Shown here: in pieces, positions 33,474 through 44,579 of the stretch | How positions within the stretch are numbered: the stretch's first letter is position 1 | Layout of the letters: the number at the start of each line of letters is the position of its first letter | DNA from: Perkinsus olseni | Lineage: Eukaryota > Perkinsozoa > Perkinsida > Perkinsidae | NCBI GenBank assembly: GCA_013115135.1 | Contig: JABANP010000005.1 | Location: 372,001-436,000, forward strand | DNA length: 64,000 nt | Direction of reading: 5' to 3' | The notes under the pieces: model-generated | What the model saw: the letters and a program-made list of their open reading frames with translations, nothing else | The model's database searches: none | What the model was told of the DNA's origin: nothing | Program-made: the position numbers and the translations under genes

Positions 33474-34484
33474 ACCAGCTTCGCCTATGATTTCGACGCC
33501 ATTTTCGAGAGGACTGGTAGAGTTGTTGGTGTAGATGATTACGATCTTCATTATGAGAAGACGCTCACTGTGAGGCCGGTTGTGAATCCGATGCCTCGGA
33601 AAGCCGAAGACCCCGAATATCCGGTGAAGTGGCCTTTATTATTTGCTGTTGGTAACCGGCCCATATTCGACTACGACTGTGTTCACGATCGGCTTCTTTG
33701 CCTTAACAAAGACATGGAGGAGGAGAAAGTATGCCTGCAAGCTTTCACATTCGGTGATGAAGCTCCAATCGCTCTGGCAGTTAGTGGTTTCCCGAAGGAT
33801 GCTCGTCTGAGGTGCATGAAATATGTACCTGCCGCTCAAGCGCTGGTGGTCGCGAATGGTGGCCGCACGGCCGTACGCATGTATCGGATCGATATTTCGA
33901 ACTTGATGGGCGGCTCTATTGAATCGGGACTTCTTGGGGCACTTCAACTGCCTGAGAGAACTGCCCCTGGGCCCTTCCATTTGGAGCCTCGGGTGGCTCT
34001 CAATCTCCGTAGCTCTGATCGCCTGCAAGTTGCGGTAGCCTTGCTCACTCCCATCGAATACCGTATCATAGAGTTCAAGCTTGGCAGCGGCGACACGACT
34101 TTTGAACGACAGTGGAGCAAAGGTGAGGCTGTGGAAGGAGAGCAGCTTGATGGCTTGTGGATACTCGGACGACGTATGGTTCTCTTGGCTACCGTCGGCC
34201 CTCGACAACTACATCATGCTATCGGCAGACGTATACACAGGATTTGCAATCTCGGTGGAATAGACTACATGTCTCAGATCGTCGCCAGTGAGGATGATAG
34301 GTTTCATGTCCTGTGGTTGCCCGAAAAATGGACGACAAATGGGATGGACTATGATGATCTCTCCTACACTCTGACCACTTTCCGAATCACTGTTTCAAGG
34401 CCAACAACGGGCCCCTCAGTACGGCCTCCGGAGCTCAACCCCAACTATAGACATCCGTTCTTGGGTCGCTCCTCTAGGTGGTGA
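33474..34484 (+). CDS. Hypothetical protein, 5' end unresolved
   Basis: A long open exon of about 336 codons ends at 34484. The frame extends upstream of the first in-frame ATG (33591) to an acceptor-like TAG at 33471-33473, so an upstream exon is expected. The sequence has regularly spaced strand-like blocks (LLFAVGNRPIFDYDCVHDRL, ALVVANGGRTAVRMYRIDI, RLQVAVALLTPIEYRIIEFK, RRMVLLATVG), which suggests a beta-propeller-like fold. No signal peptide is visible in the part seen and no family is recognised. Confidence 0.55.
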   Translation, partial: TSFAYDFDAIFERTGRVVGVDDYDLHYEKTLTVRPVVNPMPRKAEDPEYPVKWPLLFAVGNRPIFDYDCVHDRLLCLNKDMEEEKVCLQAFTFGDEAPIALAVSGFPKDARLRCMKYVPAAQALVVANGGRTAVRMYRIDISNLMGGSIESGLLGALQLPERTAPGPFHLEPRVALNLRSSDRLQVAVALLTPIEYRIIEFKLGSGDTTFERQWSKGEAVEGEQLDGLWILGRRMVLLATVGPRQLHHAIGRRIHRICNLGGIDYMSQIVASEDDRFHVLWLPEKWTTNGMDYDDLSYTLTTFRITVSRPTTGPSVRPPELNPNYRHPFLGRSSRW

Positions 34485-35545
34485 TACGGCATCGACGGCC
34501 ACCCTTTGGCCTCCTTCCATGCCTGGAAGGCTGGGCGGAATTATCTGAACCCCGTGGGAAATATACCTGTGATTACATGAGACTGGTAGCTATCATTGCG
34601 GACCACAGATTTCGAGTTTCAGATTCTTGCCGATTTCATATTCGAATTCTTGAGTTTGTCGGGGTCTTTGGGTTCCGTTGAGTCATTGAAGCCTACTCAG
34701 TGAGACCGGTAGTCTCAGACTACAACAAATGATATACATAGACTTCACCTGCCGGGAATGAGCAGTGGTTGTGAAGTTGTTTCCGCTATGTTATTGTTGC
34801 TACTGTAAGAGTGGGATGGATGACAGCCGTCCTCATTGTGATGATCCGATGATCGTCCATCGTTTGTAGAAGTGCCGAGGCCCCGATTGTGATGCCAAAT
34901 TATGTTCAGGACCTGGTTCAAGAGGGCTCATCGGGTGATGTTGTCATCGAACACCGATAGTATCAATGGACGAGATGGTTCCGACTAACACGAGTACATC
35001 CGTCCGCAAATTGCGCATTACTATCAGTCCTAGCGCGTGTCAGCAGCTCCTGGTGCTCCCGTGGCATGTTGACTTAGTAGCGATCCACTTGGGGGCTCAA
35101 GTCTGGCAAACAATCCGAAGGCCTGGTCAAGGGGTTCTAGAGAACCGTGCAATTTCTCGCTTGGACTACCTGCAGTGTAATGTGCTAGAGTGTCAATCAA
35201 AGATGGGAATGGAGAAAGGCGGGCGATTAACGCGCAGCACGAGGATCGTGTTTCCCTGCGGGAAATGCATACATCTCGCGCGCTTGGAAATCCCGTCAAG
35301 TGTCAGACCGAATCAATGGGAGTCGCAGTCAAGGTATTAGTTTTCCCTTGTGGGACCAACAGCGGAGAGGTTCGCAGGAATTAGCAGGATGGAATCTTTC
35401 GTTGCTCATTCCGGAAGATCGGGTTCCAAACCTCGTTGCTCTTGGCGAATTCCTATTCCTCAGCCCTCTTGAGTCAAGAGTGTAGAGATACTCAAATATC
35501 GCGGCCCGGTCTCGAGCCAGTAGAATCCAATGAAATCGACCATAA
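34485..35545. other. Repeated upstream region of GNAT copy 1
   Basis: About 35230-35400 is clearly similar to 42660-42800, upstream of another GNAT copy. This marks part of a duplicated segment. No coding frame is convincing. Confidence 0.45.
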
Positions 35546-35569
35546 TTGTTTTTGTTGCGGCAGATGAAA

Positions 35570-36102
35570 TTCTTCATCCTTGGTCATCTGGCCCACGCCG
35601 CTCTCTGTCGCACGGCTGGTCGCGGGACTGCTATGAAACAGCACTCAGGGCCGACAGCTAACAAAGCGGATGAGGGTCTAAGAGCAGCCGACCTCGAATA
35701 TAGGCCATGGCAGCCCGGTGATGTCGTGCGCAAACTCGTACCCTACGAGGCCTCTGGTTCTGATCGACTATTTGTTGCGGTGGAGTCGAAGAGTGTACGA
35801 GAGCTCAGAGAGGCATCATTGGTGGACCGCACGCGAGTGATGGATGTGCTGTCTTCAGAACGTTGTCAGACGCAACTTCACATTCTTTTATCGTAAGTGA
35901 GCGTCCATGGTTGAATTTTCGCCACAGTCGACTGCCGATGGTCGTCCCCTCTATAACATCGAAATCGCTCTCCTGACTCGGCTTTGTATCGCAGCGTGCT
36001 GTCAGATGATGGTGATGATTATGACGAAGAGGAGGCTACCCTAGTATACCCATTTCGTCCTGGTAAACGAACAGGAAAGAGAGGAGGGCCAGTCCCCAAC
36101 TG
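35570..36102 (+). pseudogene. GNAT acetyltransferase copy 1, internally deleted
   Basis: The 5' part encodes the same start as the 41.3-kb copy (ALCRTAGRG, then ADLEYRPWQPGD) and the 3' part matches it through the last intron and exon (DDYDEEEATLVYPFRP). The middle, which holds the acetyl-CoA binding motif in the other copies, is missing: the sequence jumps from the ..SSERCQT segment straight to the last helix region, and the reading frame changes at the join. It is therefore very likely a non-functional remnant. Confidence 0.6.
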
Positions 36103-36767
36103 AGGAACATAATATGCCAATATGAGCCCAGTGGCTACCCGTATTAGCTAACTCCCAGAGACCGATGAGCGTGGAGCGTTGGAGCGTACGATCCTAACGG
36201 CTTAACGAATGACTTCAATGCTAGACCACCGTGATAGAACTCGAGAACCCGACCTGGTGGGAAAAAGTAAACGATGATAGGCGTAGAGAAGCGAGTAAGG
36301 ATCGCTCACGGATCTGGACAAGCGTTCTTAGACACAAGTGAGACCAGATAACTAAGGACGGGAAGGTAAGGACATGGAGCAAGACAAGCGAATCACTAGT
36401 AGCGATCGTGATCCCCGCATCTGCTGGGTTGACGGCAGAACTGGCCATGGCTCGGCCCGAGCATATTGCACATGCATGGGCAAAGAGCATGTGAGAGAAG
36501 TAGGTTTCGCGACAGAACTTTCGCCGGAGAAAGATTCTGCGGACAGAAGTTTCGTCAAGAGCATGTTACAATTATTCTGTTTCATGGGACGCACAAAAAA
36601 CGCATCACCCGTTAACCCTCCTAACCATGCCAACGGGTCGTTGGGATAATAGCATAGAGTGATCCTCACTCTTTGAGTGTTCACTCAGTGATGATTCAAG
36701 ACAAAGGTTTTATCACTGATCATAATCTGAGAGGCGATCCTGTGGGGCAACCTCCTTGGCCTTACCG
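36103..36767. other. Intergenic stretch
   Basis: Convergent spacer between GNAT copy 1 and the minus-strand protease. Overlapping frames at 36352-36684 (minus) and 36374-36649 (plus) lack recognisable patterns. Confidence 0.35.
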
Positions 36768-37787
36768 TTACTTGAGGTCAGCGATTCCAACTCGCTGCTG
36801 ACTCGGCTGGAATTCGAAGTACTTGCCGACCAAGATAAAATGCGGTAAGGTCCAAGTGCTTCCCTGACACCTTTTGGTGGCGACCGTGCAGAAACCACCG
36901 CCTGTATCGCGGGAGTAATACAGACCACTTAGAAGAACAGGGGCGTTGCCTGAGGGGCCCAAGCCGAGCTCTATGGGCGGCAGGTACACGATGTGGTGGC
37001 AATCGATTACGCAGGCCCCGAGGACAGGGATGTAGTCACAGTCGACTTTGAATCCAGCAGTAGCTGATGCTTGGTCGGTGATGGCCTTCAGGGTGGCATC
37101 AAAATGGTCAGGCGGGATGACCAAGCCTTGTGTCCCAGTGTCTATTAGAGCAGGTTGGTTGATACCAATAGACTTGTGCCCAGTACCAACTTGTAGAGTA
37201 CCCAGCGTGACTAAGTTCTCCTGCTGGCTCTTGAGCGGGACATAGGTAAAGGGTGCCTTGTATAGCGTGGGATCACCGCCACCGAGTAGAAGCTCTCCTT
37301 GAGTTCGAACCGCGTTTGGTACGCTCTTCAGGTAGAGAGCAAAGGTTGTACTTGCTACTGTTCCTTGCAGCTGGTCCATGAGCGAGTGGTAGCCAGGCGT
37401 TGCCGCCATACCAAGACCAATGCTGTGAACTGGCGTTAGTACATCAGGAGGTGGATCTTGGGAATTAACAAGCCCAAATGTGATACCGTCAACGTTCTTC
37501 CCACCGATTCGAAAAGTCCCACTGTGCGGAAATATATGGACCGTCGTTCCGTCCGAGAAGATAACCGGCGTGATAGGGCCAACCGGACAGTGCGGGCATC
37601 CGTAAGCGCCGTTTGGAAGCTGGGAGCTAGCACCCGGGTGGGTCACAGCGTCGTACCACTCTGCCCAAATGAAGATTAGAGCGGATGCTCCAGTGTCGAT
37701 CTGGGCCCAGATCTGCTGATTATCCACCAAAATGCCACCGAGTAGAGCATAACCGTATGTGGGTATGAAGCTATAGGCAGTATCCAT
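36768..37787 (-). CDS. Pepsin-like aspartic protease (family A1)
   Basis: Intronless frame of 339 aa, the usual size of a pepsin-type catalytic domain. Both catalytic signatures are intact: AQIDTGASALIF at about residues 30-41 and PALIDTGTQGLV at about 222-233. Other A1 features are GLGMAA in the first lobe, GELLLGGGDPTLYKAPFTYVP, and the late hydrophobic strand LPHFILVGKYFEF. No signal peptide or long propeptide is seen at the N-terminus (MDTAYSFIPTYGYALLGGIL), so a leader exon upstream is possible. Perkinsus genomes hold many A1 proteases. A long perfect palindrome lies about 45 nt upstream of the start. Confidence 0.85.
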   Translation of the reverse strand: MDTAYSFIPTYGYALLGGILVDNQQIWAQIDTGASALIFIWAEWYDAVTHPGASSQLPNGAYGCPHCPVGPITPVIFSDGTTVHIFPHSGTFRIGGKNVDGITFGLVNSQDPPPDVLTPVHSIGLGMAATPGYHSLMDQLQGTVASTTFALYLKSVPNAVRTQGELLLGGGDPTLYKAPFTYVPLKSQQENLVTLGTLQVGTGHKSIGINQPALIDTGTQGLVIPPDHFDATLKAITDQASATAGFKVDCDYIPVLGACVIDCHHIVYLPPIELGLGPSGNAPVLLSGLYYSRDTGGGFCTVATKRCQGSTWTLPHFILVGKYFEFQPSQQRVGIADLK

Positions 37788-37815
37788 TCTGATTACTTGG
37801 CCATGTGCGCCTGAG

Positions 37816-37832
37816 AATACCCATTGGGTATT
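37816..37832. repeat. 17-nt palindrome
   Basis: Eight-base arms around one T: AATACCCA-T-TGGGTATT. It abuts the longer palindrome at 37833 and shares its GGGTA/TACCC core. Confidence 0.8.
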
Positions 37833-37877
37833 CCTTCAGGTGGGGATTTGGGTATTACCCAAATCCCCACCTGAAGG
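37833..37877. repeat. Perfect 45-nt palindrome
   Basis: Two 22-base arms around a single T at 37855. The left arm begins CCTTCAGGTGGGG and ends TTTGGGTA; the right arm is its exact reverse complement. It lies about 45 nt upstream of the aspartic protease start codon. It could be a regulatory element, a fold-back element remnant or a cruciform-forming site. Confidence 0.9.
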
Positions 37878-38544
37878 ACGAGTGAGAAGATTTCGCGCAT
37901 GATCAAGAGTTTCAACTGCAATGATTTGCTCCCAGAAGCTCACCCGTAATACGACGCACGGCGTGACAACGGTTGAACTGTGTTAAGACTCTTAACTTAG
38001 AGCACTGGTGGCACCAGTCTGGTGCAACGCGCTGTGCCTCGATAACTCAGTACAGCGTGGATATGAGACGCGCCGATCAAGGGAGTAGCAAGACCAGCCT
38101 GGAGGAGAGTGATGTAATCATGTGATCTACAGCGTGATGTGCGGGGTAGTAAGCGCTCATGCACGTGAGTGCAAGTACGCGGCATGATGGTAGGGGGATC
38201 CGCCGCAGGCGGGACGCCGGTCTCGTTGTTTTTTCTTAGCAATTGCAGCTGGCTATGTAGGCATGTGTATATCATCTCCGTAGGGCCATCATTATTAGCT
38301 ACTCCTTGGTTCTTGTTTTGCCTCCTTGCCCGTGCGAGGTATACATCATTCGGCGGCCGCCGAAGAGCTAACCTCAGCTAACATGTATATGCGTCAAGCA
38401 AGACTTCAGGAGGGTCTTGCGAAGTCTCTGCTGGCCGCATCTCAAGCACGGTAGAGTTTTACGTACTTTGCTTGTTGAAGTGTTTGCAGCGATATGTCCT
38501 TCGCGAAGACGTGATGATGTGTTGCAATAACCCCTCGGATCACA

Positions 38545-40110
38545 ACGAACGCGTGGAACGCGGTAACGCGGTAAACGCTAACGATGGAACGCGTCGCCAC
38601 GTGTTTATCGCGTTACGCTAAGTGTTGAACGCGTTCAACGCACTTCTATCCGCGTATCACGCATCAAACAACATTCAGCGCCATGAAAACAAGACATAGG
38701 AGCACATGCGCAGAGGCTCTGCGGCAGAGCTGGGCAGAAGGCTCCAAGGATAGTTTCCGCTTGCGAAATTGTGATCAACTTGAAGTTCGTAAATTATATT
38801 CATCATCAGCAAACTGGTGTCGGGCCTGGGGCTTAGTTTCTAACACTCATTCTTGTGCGAATGTATTTTGTATTTTGCTTCTCACGCCTTATATCAGCGC
38901 GTGACCGATGGCGGTATGCTCAACAGCTTGGTGTTTTCCGTGCTATGTCCTCTTGAATCATCTACTTCGCGTTGTGTTATGCGTTACGCGTTTACACCAG
39001 TCTCTTACACACCATGGGTATAACTTGTACCTGTAGCCGCCTCTGGGATTACGCTGCCACCGTCGTCATCGGCCACCAACGGTATCGACCGGCGGCACGA
39101 ACACGACCTCGAGTGTATCCGCGTTATCCACAGGCCTTGTGGCACAGGGCCAGTACAGACATGACATGCTTGGTGATATCGCGGCGTGCCGGACCGCTCC
39201 ATGAGGCTCGTATTCTGGGCAACAGGATCCCTTTTTGAGATCAACTCTGATCACCAGACCTGCGTGAGCCCTCTTGTTTTCCCTCACTTGAGCTGGTGGG
39301 TGGCCGTCTCCCCTTGGAACATCAACCTTAAAGATCCTTCAGTTTGCTTGGGGCCACGAGTTGGGCCACCCGAACTGCTTTATAAGCGATGCTGGACTAA
39401 GACTTCGACGCTTATCCGTTCACGAGACATGGTAGAGAAGGATGGTGGAAGATGGGCTCCAACTATCGGGAGAGAAGGGGGAATGTACACTGGAGTTTCA
39501 CCTGTTTAACACGTGAAACAGTCTCACGCGAAGTGTTTTACGCGAAAAACGCGATATGTTGTGTACGTAGTCGTATCACTTCGCGTGATAACGCTGGTGT
39601 AAAACGCAATAACGCGTTTAACACTTAAGTCAAAACGCGTTATAACACGTAGTACGCGTGATGGCGTTAGAAAAACGCGTTTTTCACTACACGTGTAGAA
39701 ATGTGGCGATTTTAACGTGTTATAACGTTATCCCTGTCGGTCTCATATTCGTAGACAAGGCGGTCGGCCGCCAAGGGCGGTCTGTGCCTGTCGTATTCTT
39801 GTAAACCTTGACTTCCTTTATGGCCAGCAAACCGGTATAGGCTTGGGTCTGTAATAATCATCGTATTCGTAGATGAAGTATTGGAACACCCATGTTGTTG
39901 AGTTGATGGTCAGGGAGAGTGTCTGTCGTCGCAATGACGAGTTTTTGCTGGGAAAAATGGAAGTCTCGGGCATAACACCAGGAGCGTTATGATCACGCGT
40001 TTTACACCGAGTGTGTATAACACATTTCGCGTTTCACGCGTTATGTGTGGTATTTCATGCCATAACGCGTTGTGTTATGCGTTATGCGTTAAACACTAGC
40101 GTTTTACATA
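38545..40110. repeat. ACGCG-rich cluster
   Basis: About sixteen ACGCG occurrences in 1.6 kb, many as the palindrome ACGCGT or AACGCGTT, interspersed with TAACG/CGTTA steps. The stretch looks like degenerate short-unit repetition rather than coding sequence. Confidence 0.6.
39280..39420 (+). repeat. Duplicated block, copy 1
   Basis: Shares CTGGTGGGT-GCCGTCT, the spaced GATCC and TTTGCTTGG landmarks, and overall spacing with 40680-40800. In this copy the frame reads WWVAVSPWNINLKDPSVCLG without stops. Confidence 0.5.
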
Positions 40111-40679
40111 ACGGGGGTGAAACTCCACTGTACATGAAACGACAAAGAAGAAAAAAGGAGCCTGGAGAGCGGCATAATTGGCAGTGACTCACTGCCAGTG
40201 AGAGCAGTCCGGATGCTCAGCCATTCCTAACTTCAGGACAACTGCTCCTCTTCAGACTGAACACGACGGCAGTCGTTCTTGAGCAGCTCGAGTGGGGATA
40301 AGAAGGAGAGCAGAGATCAGCAGCTCTTGTTCGCAACAAGAAGTGTGAGAGACTCGGGAGGAGCAGTAAGTCTTACTGATCTTAGATCAGGTTACGTTAA
40401 AGTGACACTGTCTCGCAGCCAACACTAACTTCGTCGTCCCATGATCAGCCCCCGCTGGGATATGGACACACACCGCAATCAATGATGGCTCACCGCAACA
40501 GGGATTCGCTTCAATCTACTACTTTCACAGAGCGTCAGTGGAATTCTTGAGTTGTGCGCTTTACTGGCTCCCGTAGTTTCAGAGAATGCGCAGGAGAAAT
40601 ATGCACGAGATAGGCGCTCGTCGCACAGCTCGAAGCGTACATTTCAGGGCCTGACTATCAAACCTGAGTGAGCTCCCCT

Positions 40680-40800
40680 GTTCCCCCTCGCTCCACGCTG
40701 GTGGGTTGCCGTCTTCCAATGAAGCATTGACATTGAGGATCCCTTCTTTTGCTTGGAGTTGGGTCCCCAAACTTATGGTCCTGCGAGTGAACATATCGAC
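40680..40800 (+). repeat. Duplicated block, copy 2
   Basis: Counterpart of 39280-39420. The frame corresponding to WWVAVSPW is interrupted by a stop, so this copy looks decayed. Confidence 0.5.
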
Positions 40801-41287
40801 GTTATGGTCTGATGTCCTCCATGAGGGATTGCGTAATTGAGCCGTCAAACTTCGACAGAAATGGACGAAGGAATCGCTAGTGAGTTGGCGTATACAGTTG
40901 GACGAGGTGTTTGAGGGGGGAAATTGCACACCGGGGTATTCGTACCTATCATTTGTGGAGGAAGGAGCCCGCATAACGCATACGCCTCGAACACTCATTC
41001 TCATCATCAGTGACTCTAATTCTCATTTCCATTCCTTAGGTCTGTTGAGATACCTGCACTCCCCTCACGGACGACGGCCTTTTCTGGCGGAAAACTCCTT
41101 TGTAACAATTTGTTACCGAGGAGTTACTAACTAGTTGTTATTAACAAACAGGACTTGAGCGATACCCGCTCGAACTCAGACCAGGCCACTCACAGGGCGG
41201 TGTATAAGCAGTGCATTTGGCGTATTCTCAAATGTCGTCACGTTGGCTTTACAGTTGAGTGAACCCGACCTTAGTTCACCTCGGTAG

Positions 41288-42298
41288 ATGAGGCTATTCA
41301 TCTTCGGATGTCTGCCGCCCGTCGCCCTCTGTCGAACGGCTGGTCGAGGGGCTACGATGGAGCAAGAGAGGCCCAACGAGGCAGAAGAGGGCCTCACCGC
41401 AGCAGACCTCGAATATAGGCCCTGGCAGCTGGGCGACGCGAGATACGGTCAGCCTTTCGAGTCCCCTGATCCAGATCGACTGTTTGTTGCAGCGGATCCG
41501 AAGGCAGCCTCTGGATACGTAGGATCTCGGAGGAGCGTCTTCAGCTCGTCTGAACAACCCCCTCGTCACTTGCTTTCCTCAGAACGTTGTCGGACGTGTG
41601 GAGTCGGAGCTACAATTCACAGATGAGAATAAGTAAGGCTGTGAATGGTATCTCTCACAAGCCTCGTGCCCCACCATGTCTCCTCCTGTTTATAGCCCCA
41701 AGTTCGCGGCTGCCTTCCCCCATGCAACCATCGCTCATATCTCCTACGTGTGGGTGCACGTGGCTTGGCGAAGCAAGAGGGTGGCCTCGGCCATGCTTCC
41801 AAAGGCCCTTGAGGATGTAAGTAAGAGATTCTCGAGAACCGACCAGCCTCCCGCGTGAAACTTTTTCGGGCGTGGCGTCGCTTCCCCACGCCAGTGTGCG
41901 CAAACCGTTATTATGCACATTCAGTTCTCAACGTTGCTTCATGTGCGGTTTGGTTGGCACGGTGCGTGTGCACGTCATACGCGAGACCCATCGTCGTTCT
42001 CTCTCCCGCAGATACGCTCCTCCTGGCCGGATGCTGTAGCGGTCTACTTGGAAGTAGACCCAACGGATGAAGCCGCTTTGAGGCTCTACCTGCGATGCAA
42101 CTTCAAGTTCTTCTATCGTAAGTGGACGTCCATAGTTTGAATTTCGCCATCGTCGACTGCCGATGGTCGTCCCCTCTATAACATCGAAATCGCTCTCTCT
42201 GACTCGGCTTTGTATCGCAGCGTACTGTCAGATGATGATGATGATTATGACGAAGAGAAGGCCACTCTACTCTACCAATTTCGTCCTCACGGGACTCA
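41288..42298 (+). pseudogene. GNAT acetyltransferase copy 2, degenerate
   Basis: The first segment encodes ADLEYRPWQLGD and DRLFVAADPKA, the middle ISYVWVHVAWRSKRVASAML, and the last AVYLEVDPTDEAALRLYLRC. All three match the intact copy at 43.7-44.4 kb. Two defects stand out: the acetyl-CoA pyrophosphate loop, which reads QNRGIASAML in the intact copy, has lost its glycine (RSKRVASAML), and the frame shifts between the first and middle segments unless a GC donor is used. The last intron and exon (42128-42298) are over 90 percent identical to copy 1. Possibly still transcribed; catalytic activity is doubtful. Confidence 0.55.
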
Positions 42299-43699
42299 GT
42301 GATCACGTCTACTGCATGAACAGTCGGGGGCTTTACTCTGACCGACTTTGCTCTGAGTATGTCTTCACTCTTTCGAGCGTTGAATTGTGGTAAATTCGCC
42401 TTGGAGGGTACGATAACTGTGCGACGGTACTTGCTGAAGCACAGCGAGATCACTAGTTCGATTTCCAGCGAGCAAACGCTTATTGTTGCCCCTCAACCCT
42501 GCAGGTCCTGAGCCGCTGCGCTCCATGCGTTTGTTCCATCGCTTGATCTTATGCTGGCAATACTCGGCCCTATTTTCGGCGAAAATAAGCGCTTCTAGCA
42601 ACGTGGAAGCGAAAGTACTGAATGAATGCTGGAAATGCTGGAAATGAAAAACAGCGAGCGAATTGTCGACTAGTGCGAAGATTGTATTTCCATGCGGAAT
42701 AAGCATAGATATCGCGCGCTTCGTGATTCCCACCAAGTATCAGGCCCAATGAATAAGAGTCGGAGCCAAGGCAGCAGCATTCTCCTGTGAGTTCAACAGT
42801 GGCCAAAGTCCGCTCTCAGGGCTGCGTCCTTCGCTTCACCCATCGCGTAGCGTCCTCAGTCGCATAGTCATAGACAGTGGTCCAGCAATGAATTATTCCC
42901 ATAATTCGGCTCCCGGGAAGCGAACGCATCGACCGATGATTCTCATCATCACTCCCCTCTTCTTGCTCTTGGTACATCCCTATTCCTCAGGCTGAGGACC
43001 TCAGCTCTCTCGGCTCAAGGGTTTCGAGATACTCAAACATTGCGCGGTTGTTAGCTTTATCTAGTCGGACACTCCCTCGTAGCAGCCTGGTCTTAGGCGA
43101 CTTTGGTTTTACCTCGAACTCAAACTGAGTAATGATTAGGCAGTGTTTAAACAGGATGGGCAGTGCAATTGAGACATCTTCGAGTGTTGCCAGAGTGACT
43201 GTAGAGCTGAGTGGAACCGACCTAAGTTTACCTTCCTCCGGCAGATGAGACTCTTCATTCTCGGTCATCTGGCGCACGTTGTCCTCTGTCGAACGGCTGG
43301 CCTCTGTCATGCGTTTGTTCCATCGCTTGACCTTATGCTGGCAATACTGGGTTCTATTTTTGGCTTTCGCTCCGGAAAATTAGAGTGAGAATATTCAACT
43401 TTAATATAAGCGTGCTTTGCTACGTTTCGCCGGCACTTAGGAGAACTGTTCTTCTCTCAAGTTCCCCTGTGTGACAACAGTGGACCAGTCTCGCGGGAGC
43501 TCGGGGCATCCTGATTCCTCGCCCGTGTTTGTCCCAGCTGCAATACGGGCAAGCTGTCCAAACTTGAGCTCAGTTGCTGTTGTTGTCTGACGGTTACACA
43601 CGCGGCCGTCGTTGTTGTCTGCCTGGCCAACTGCATACTGGCATCAGCGTCGAGTGGGGGTTCCCTGCTGAAGAAATTACAAGGGCGGAGTATCCGACG
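42299..43699. other. Duplicated flank of GNAT copies 2 and 3
   Basis: Holds a copy of the 35.2-kb upstream segment (42660-42800), a repeated short piece (CTTGACCTTATGCTGGCAATAC at about 43325 against 42543), and an isolated start fragment of the GNAT gene (43245-43315, GAGACTCTTCATTCTCGG). This indicates a partial tandem duplication with later rearrangement. Confidence 0.5.
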
Positions 43700-44432
43700 G
43701 ACTGTCAATGCCTCCGAGCTGGAGTATAGACCTTGGAAGGCTGGCGACATGAGAAGCGGCAACGTCTTGCGGCCGGTCGAGTCTGGTCGAATGTTTGTTG
43801 CGGTGGACCCCAAGGCGGAGAAGGGCCATGTAGGGTTCACTAGAGTGGCCTTTAGTGGTGACTGCTTCCCCGAAGTCCCGTCTCTGTCCTTTCAGGAAGT
43901 TCTAGGTGTCGTCGAGTCCGAGCTCGGCGATCCCAATCGGTCCATCCGCAAGGGCATCGAATCAATCCTGTAAGACAACCAAGATGATTCGGGTCTCTCG
44001 TGTATGTGGGTCGGATGTAGTTGCTCATTTCAGACCCGGCTTGCTGGAAGATGGTACTCTAATCCGGATACCGTTCGTGAGGGTGCACTCCAGATTCCAG
44101 AACAGGGGTATAGCCTCGGCAATGCTCCCTAAGGCCCTTGAGGACGTAAATATATAGAACGGCATGGAAACACAAGTTGATCCACTGCAGATACGGCAGG
44201 TGTGGCCGAATGTCATCGCGGCTTACCTGGAAGTTGAACCTACGAACCAAGTGGCTATGAAGCTCTACACCAAAGCGGGCTTCACACTCGTTCCCCGTAA
44301 GTCGGTTGTCGCCTGCAGATTCGTAGCGTACTCCTCTCGCTGTATAGTTTCGTGAGATGGCGCTGGATTTTCAAATCACTTTCAGGTAGTCGGGGCGACA
44401 AAATTATGCTTTATAAATACCCTCCCCGTTGA
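43700..44432 (+). CDS. GNAT-family N-acetyltransferase, intact copy
   Basis: Exons up to 43969, then 44034-44145, 44191-44296 and 44386-44432, joined in phases 2, 0 and 1. Residues follow the GNAT plan: ASELEYRPWKAGD start, RMFVAVDPKAEKGHVGF (strands 2-3), then IPFVRVHSRFQNRGIASAML with the acetyl-CoA loop Q-N-R-G-I-A, and AYLEVEPTNQVAMKLYTKAGF, the N..a...Y.k.GF signature. It ends RGDKIMLYKYPPR. The substrate is unknown; protein N-termini, amines or aminoglycoside-like molecules are all family options. The start codon is not in this exon, so a 5' exon (perhaps the fragment at 43245) is missing from the model. Confidence 0.7.
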
Positions 44433-44579
44433 GCTCATACGTAGGGCCGGACGAGGATGTTCATGCAGAGCCTTTGCTGTTGTTTGTTCTGGACAAGTGT
44501 CAAGTCGACTTCACGTGTTGTATTATGACCTAACCCGTCGGGTAACCATTGGTCAGCTCGAAAAGGGAACCGTGTTTCC

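Larger units (their letters stand above)
37878..41287. other. Repeat-rich accessory stretch without clear genes
   Basis: Contains dense ACGCG/CGCGT motifs at 38545-38670, near 38985, 39510-39690 and 39990-40110, and a duplicated block (39280-39420 against 40680-40800). Frames at 38683-38904, 39186-39509 and 40579-41007 are open but lack support; the 39186-39509 frame is the coding-like version of the duplicated block, whose second copy has an in-frame stop. Confidence 0.45.
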
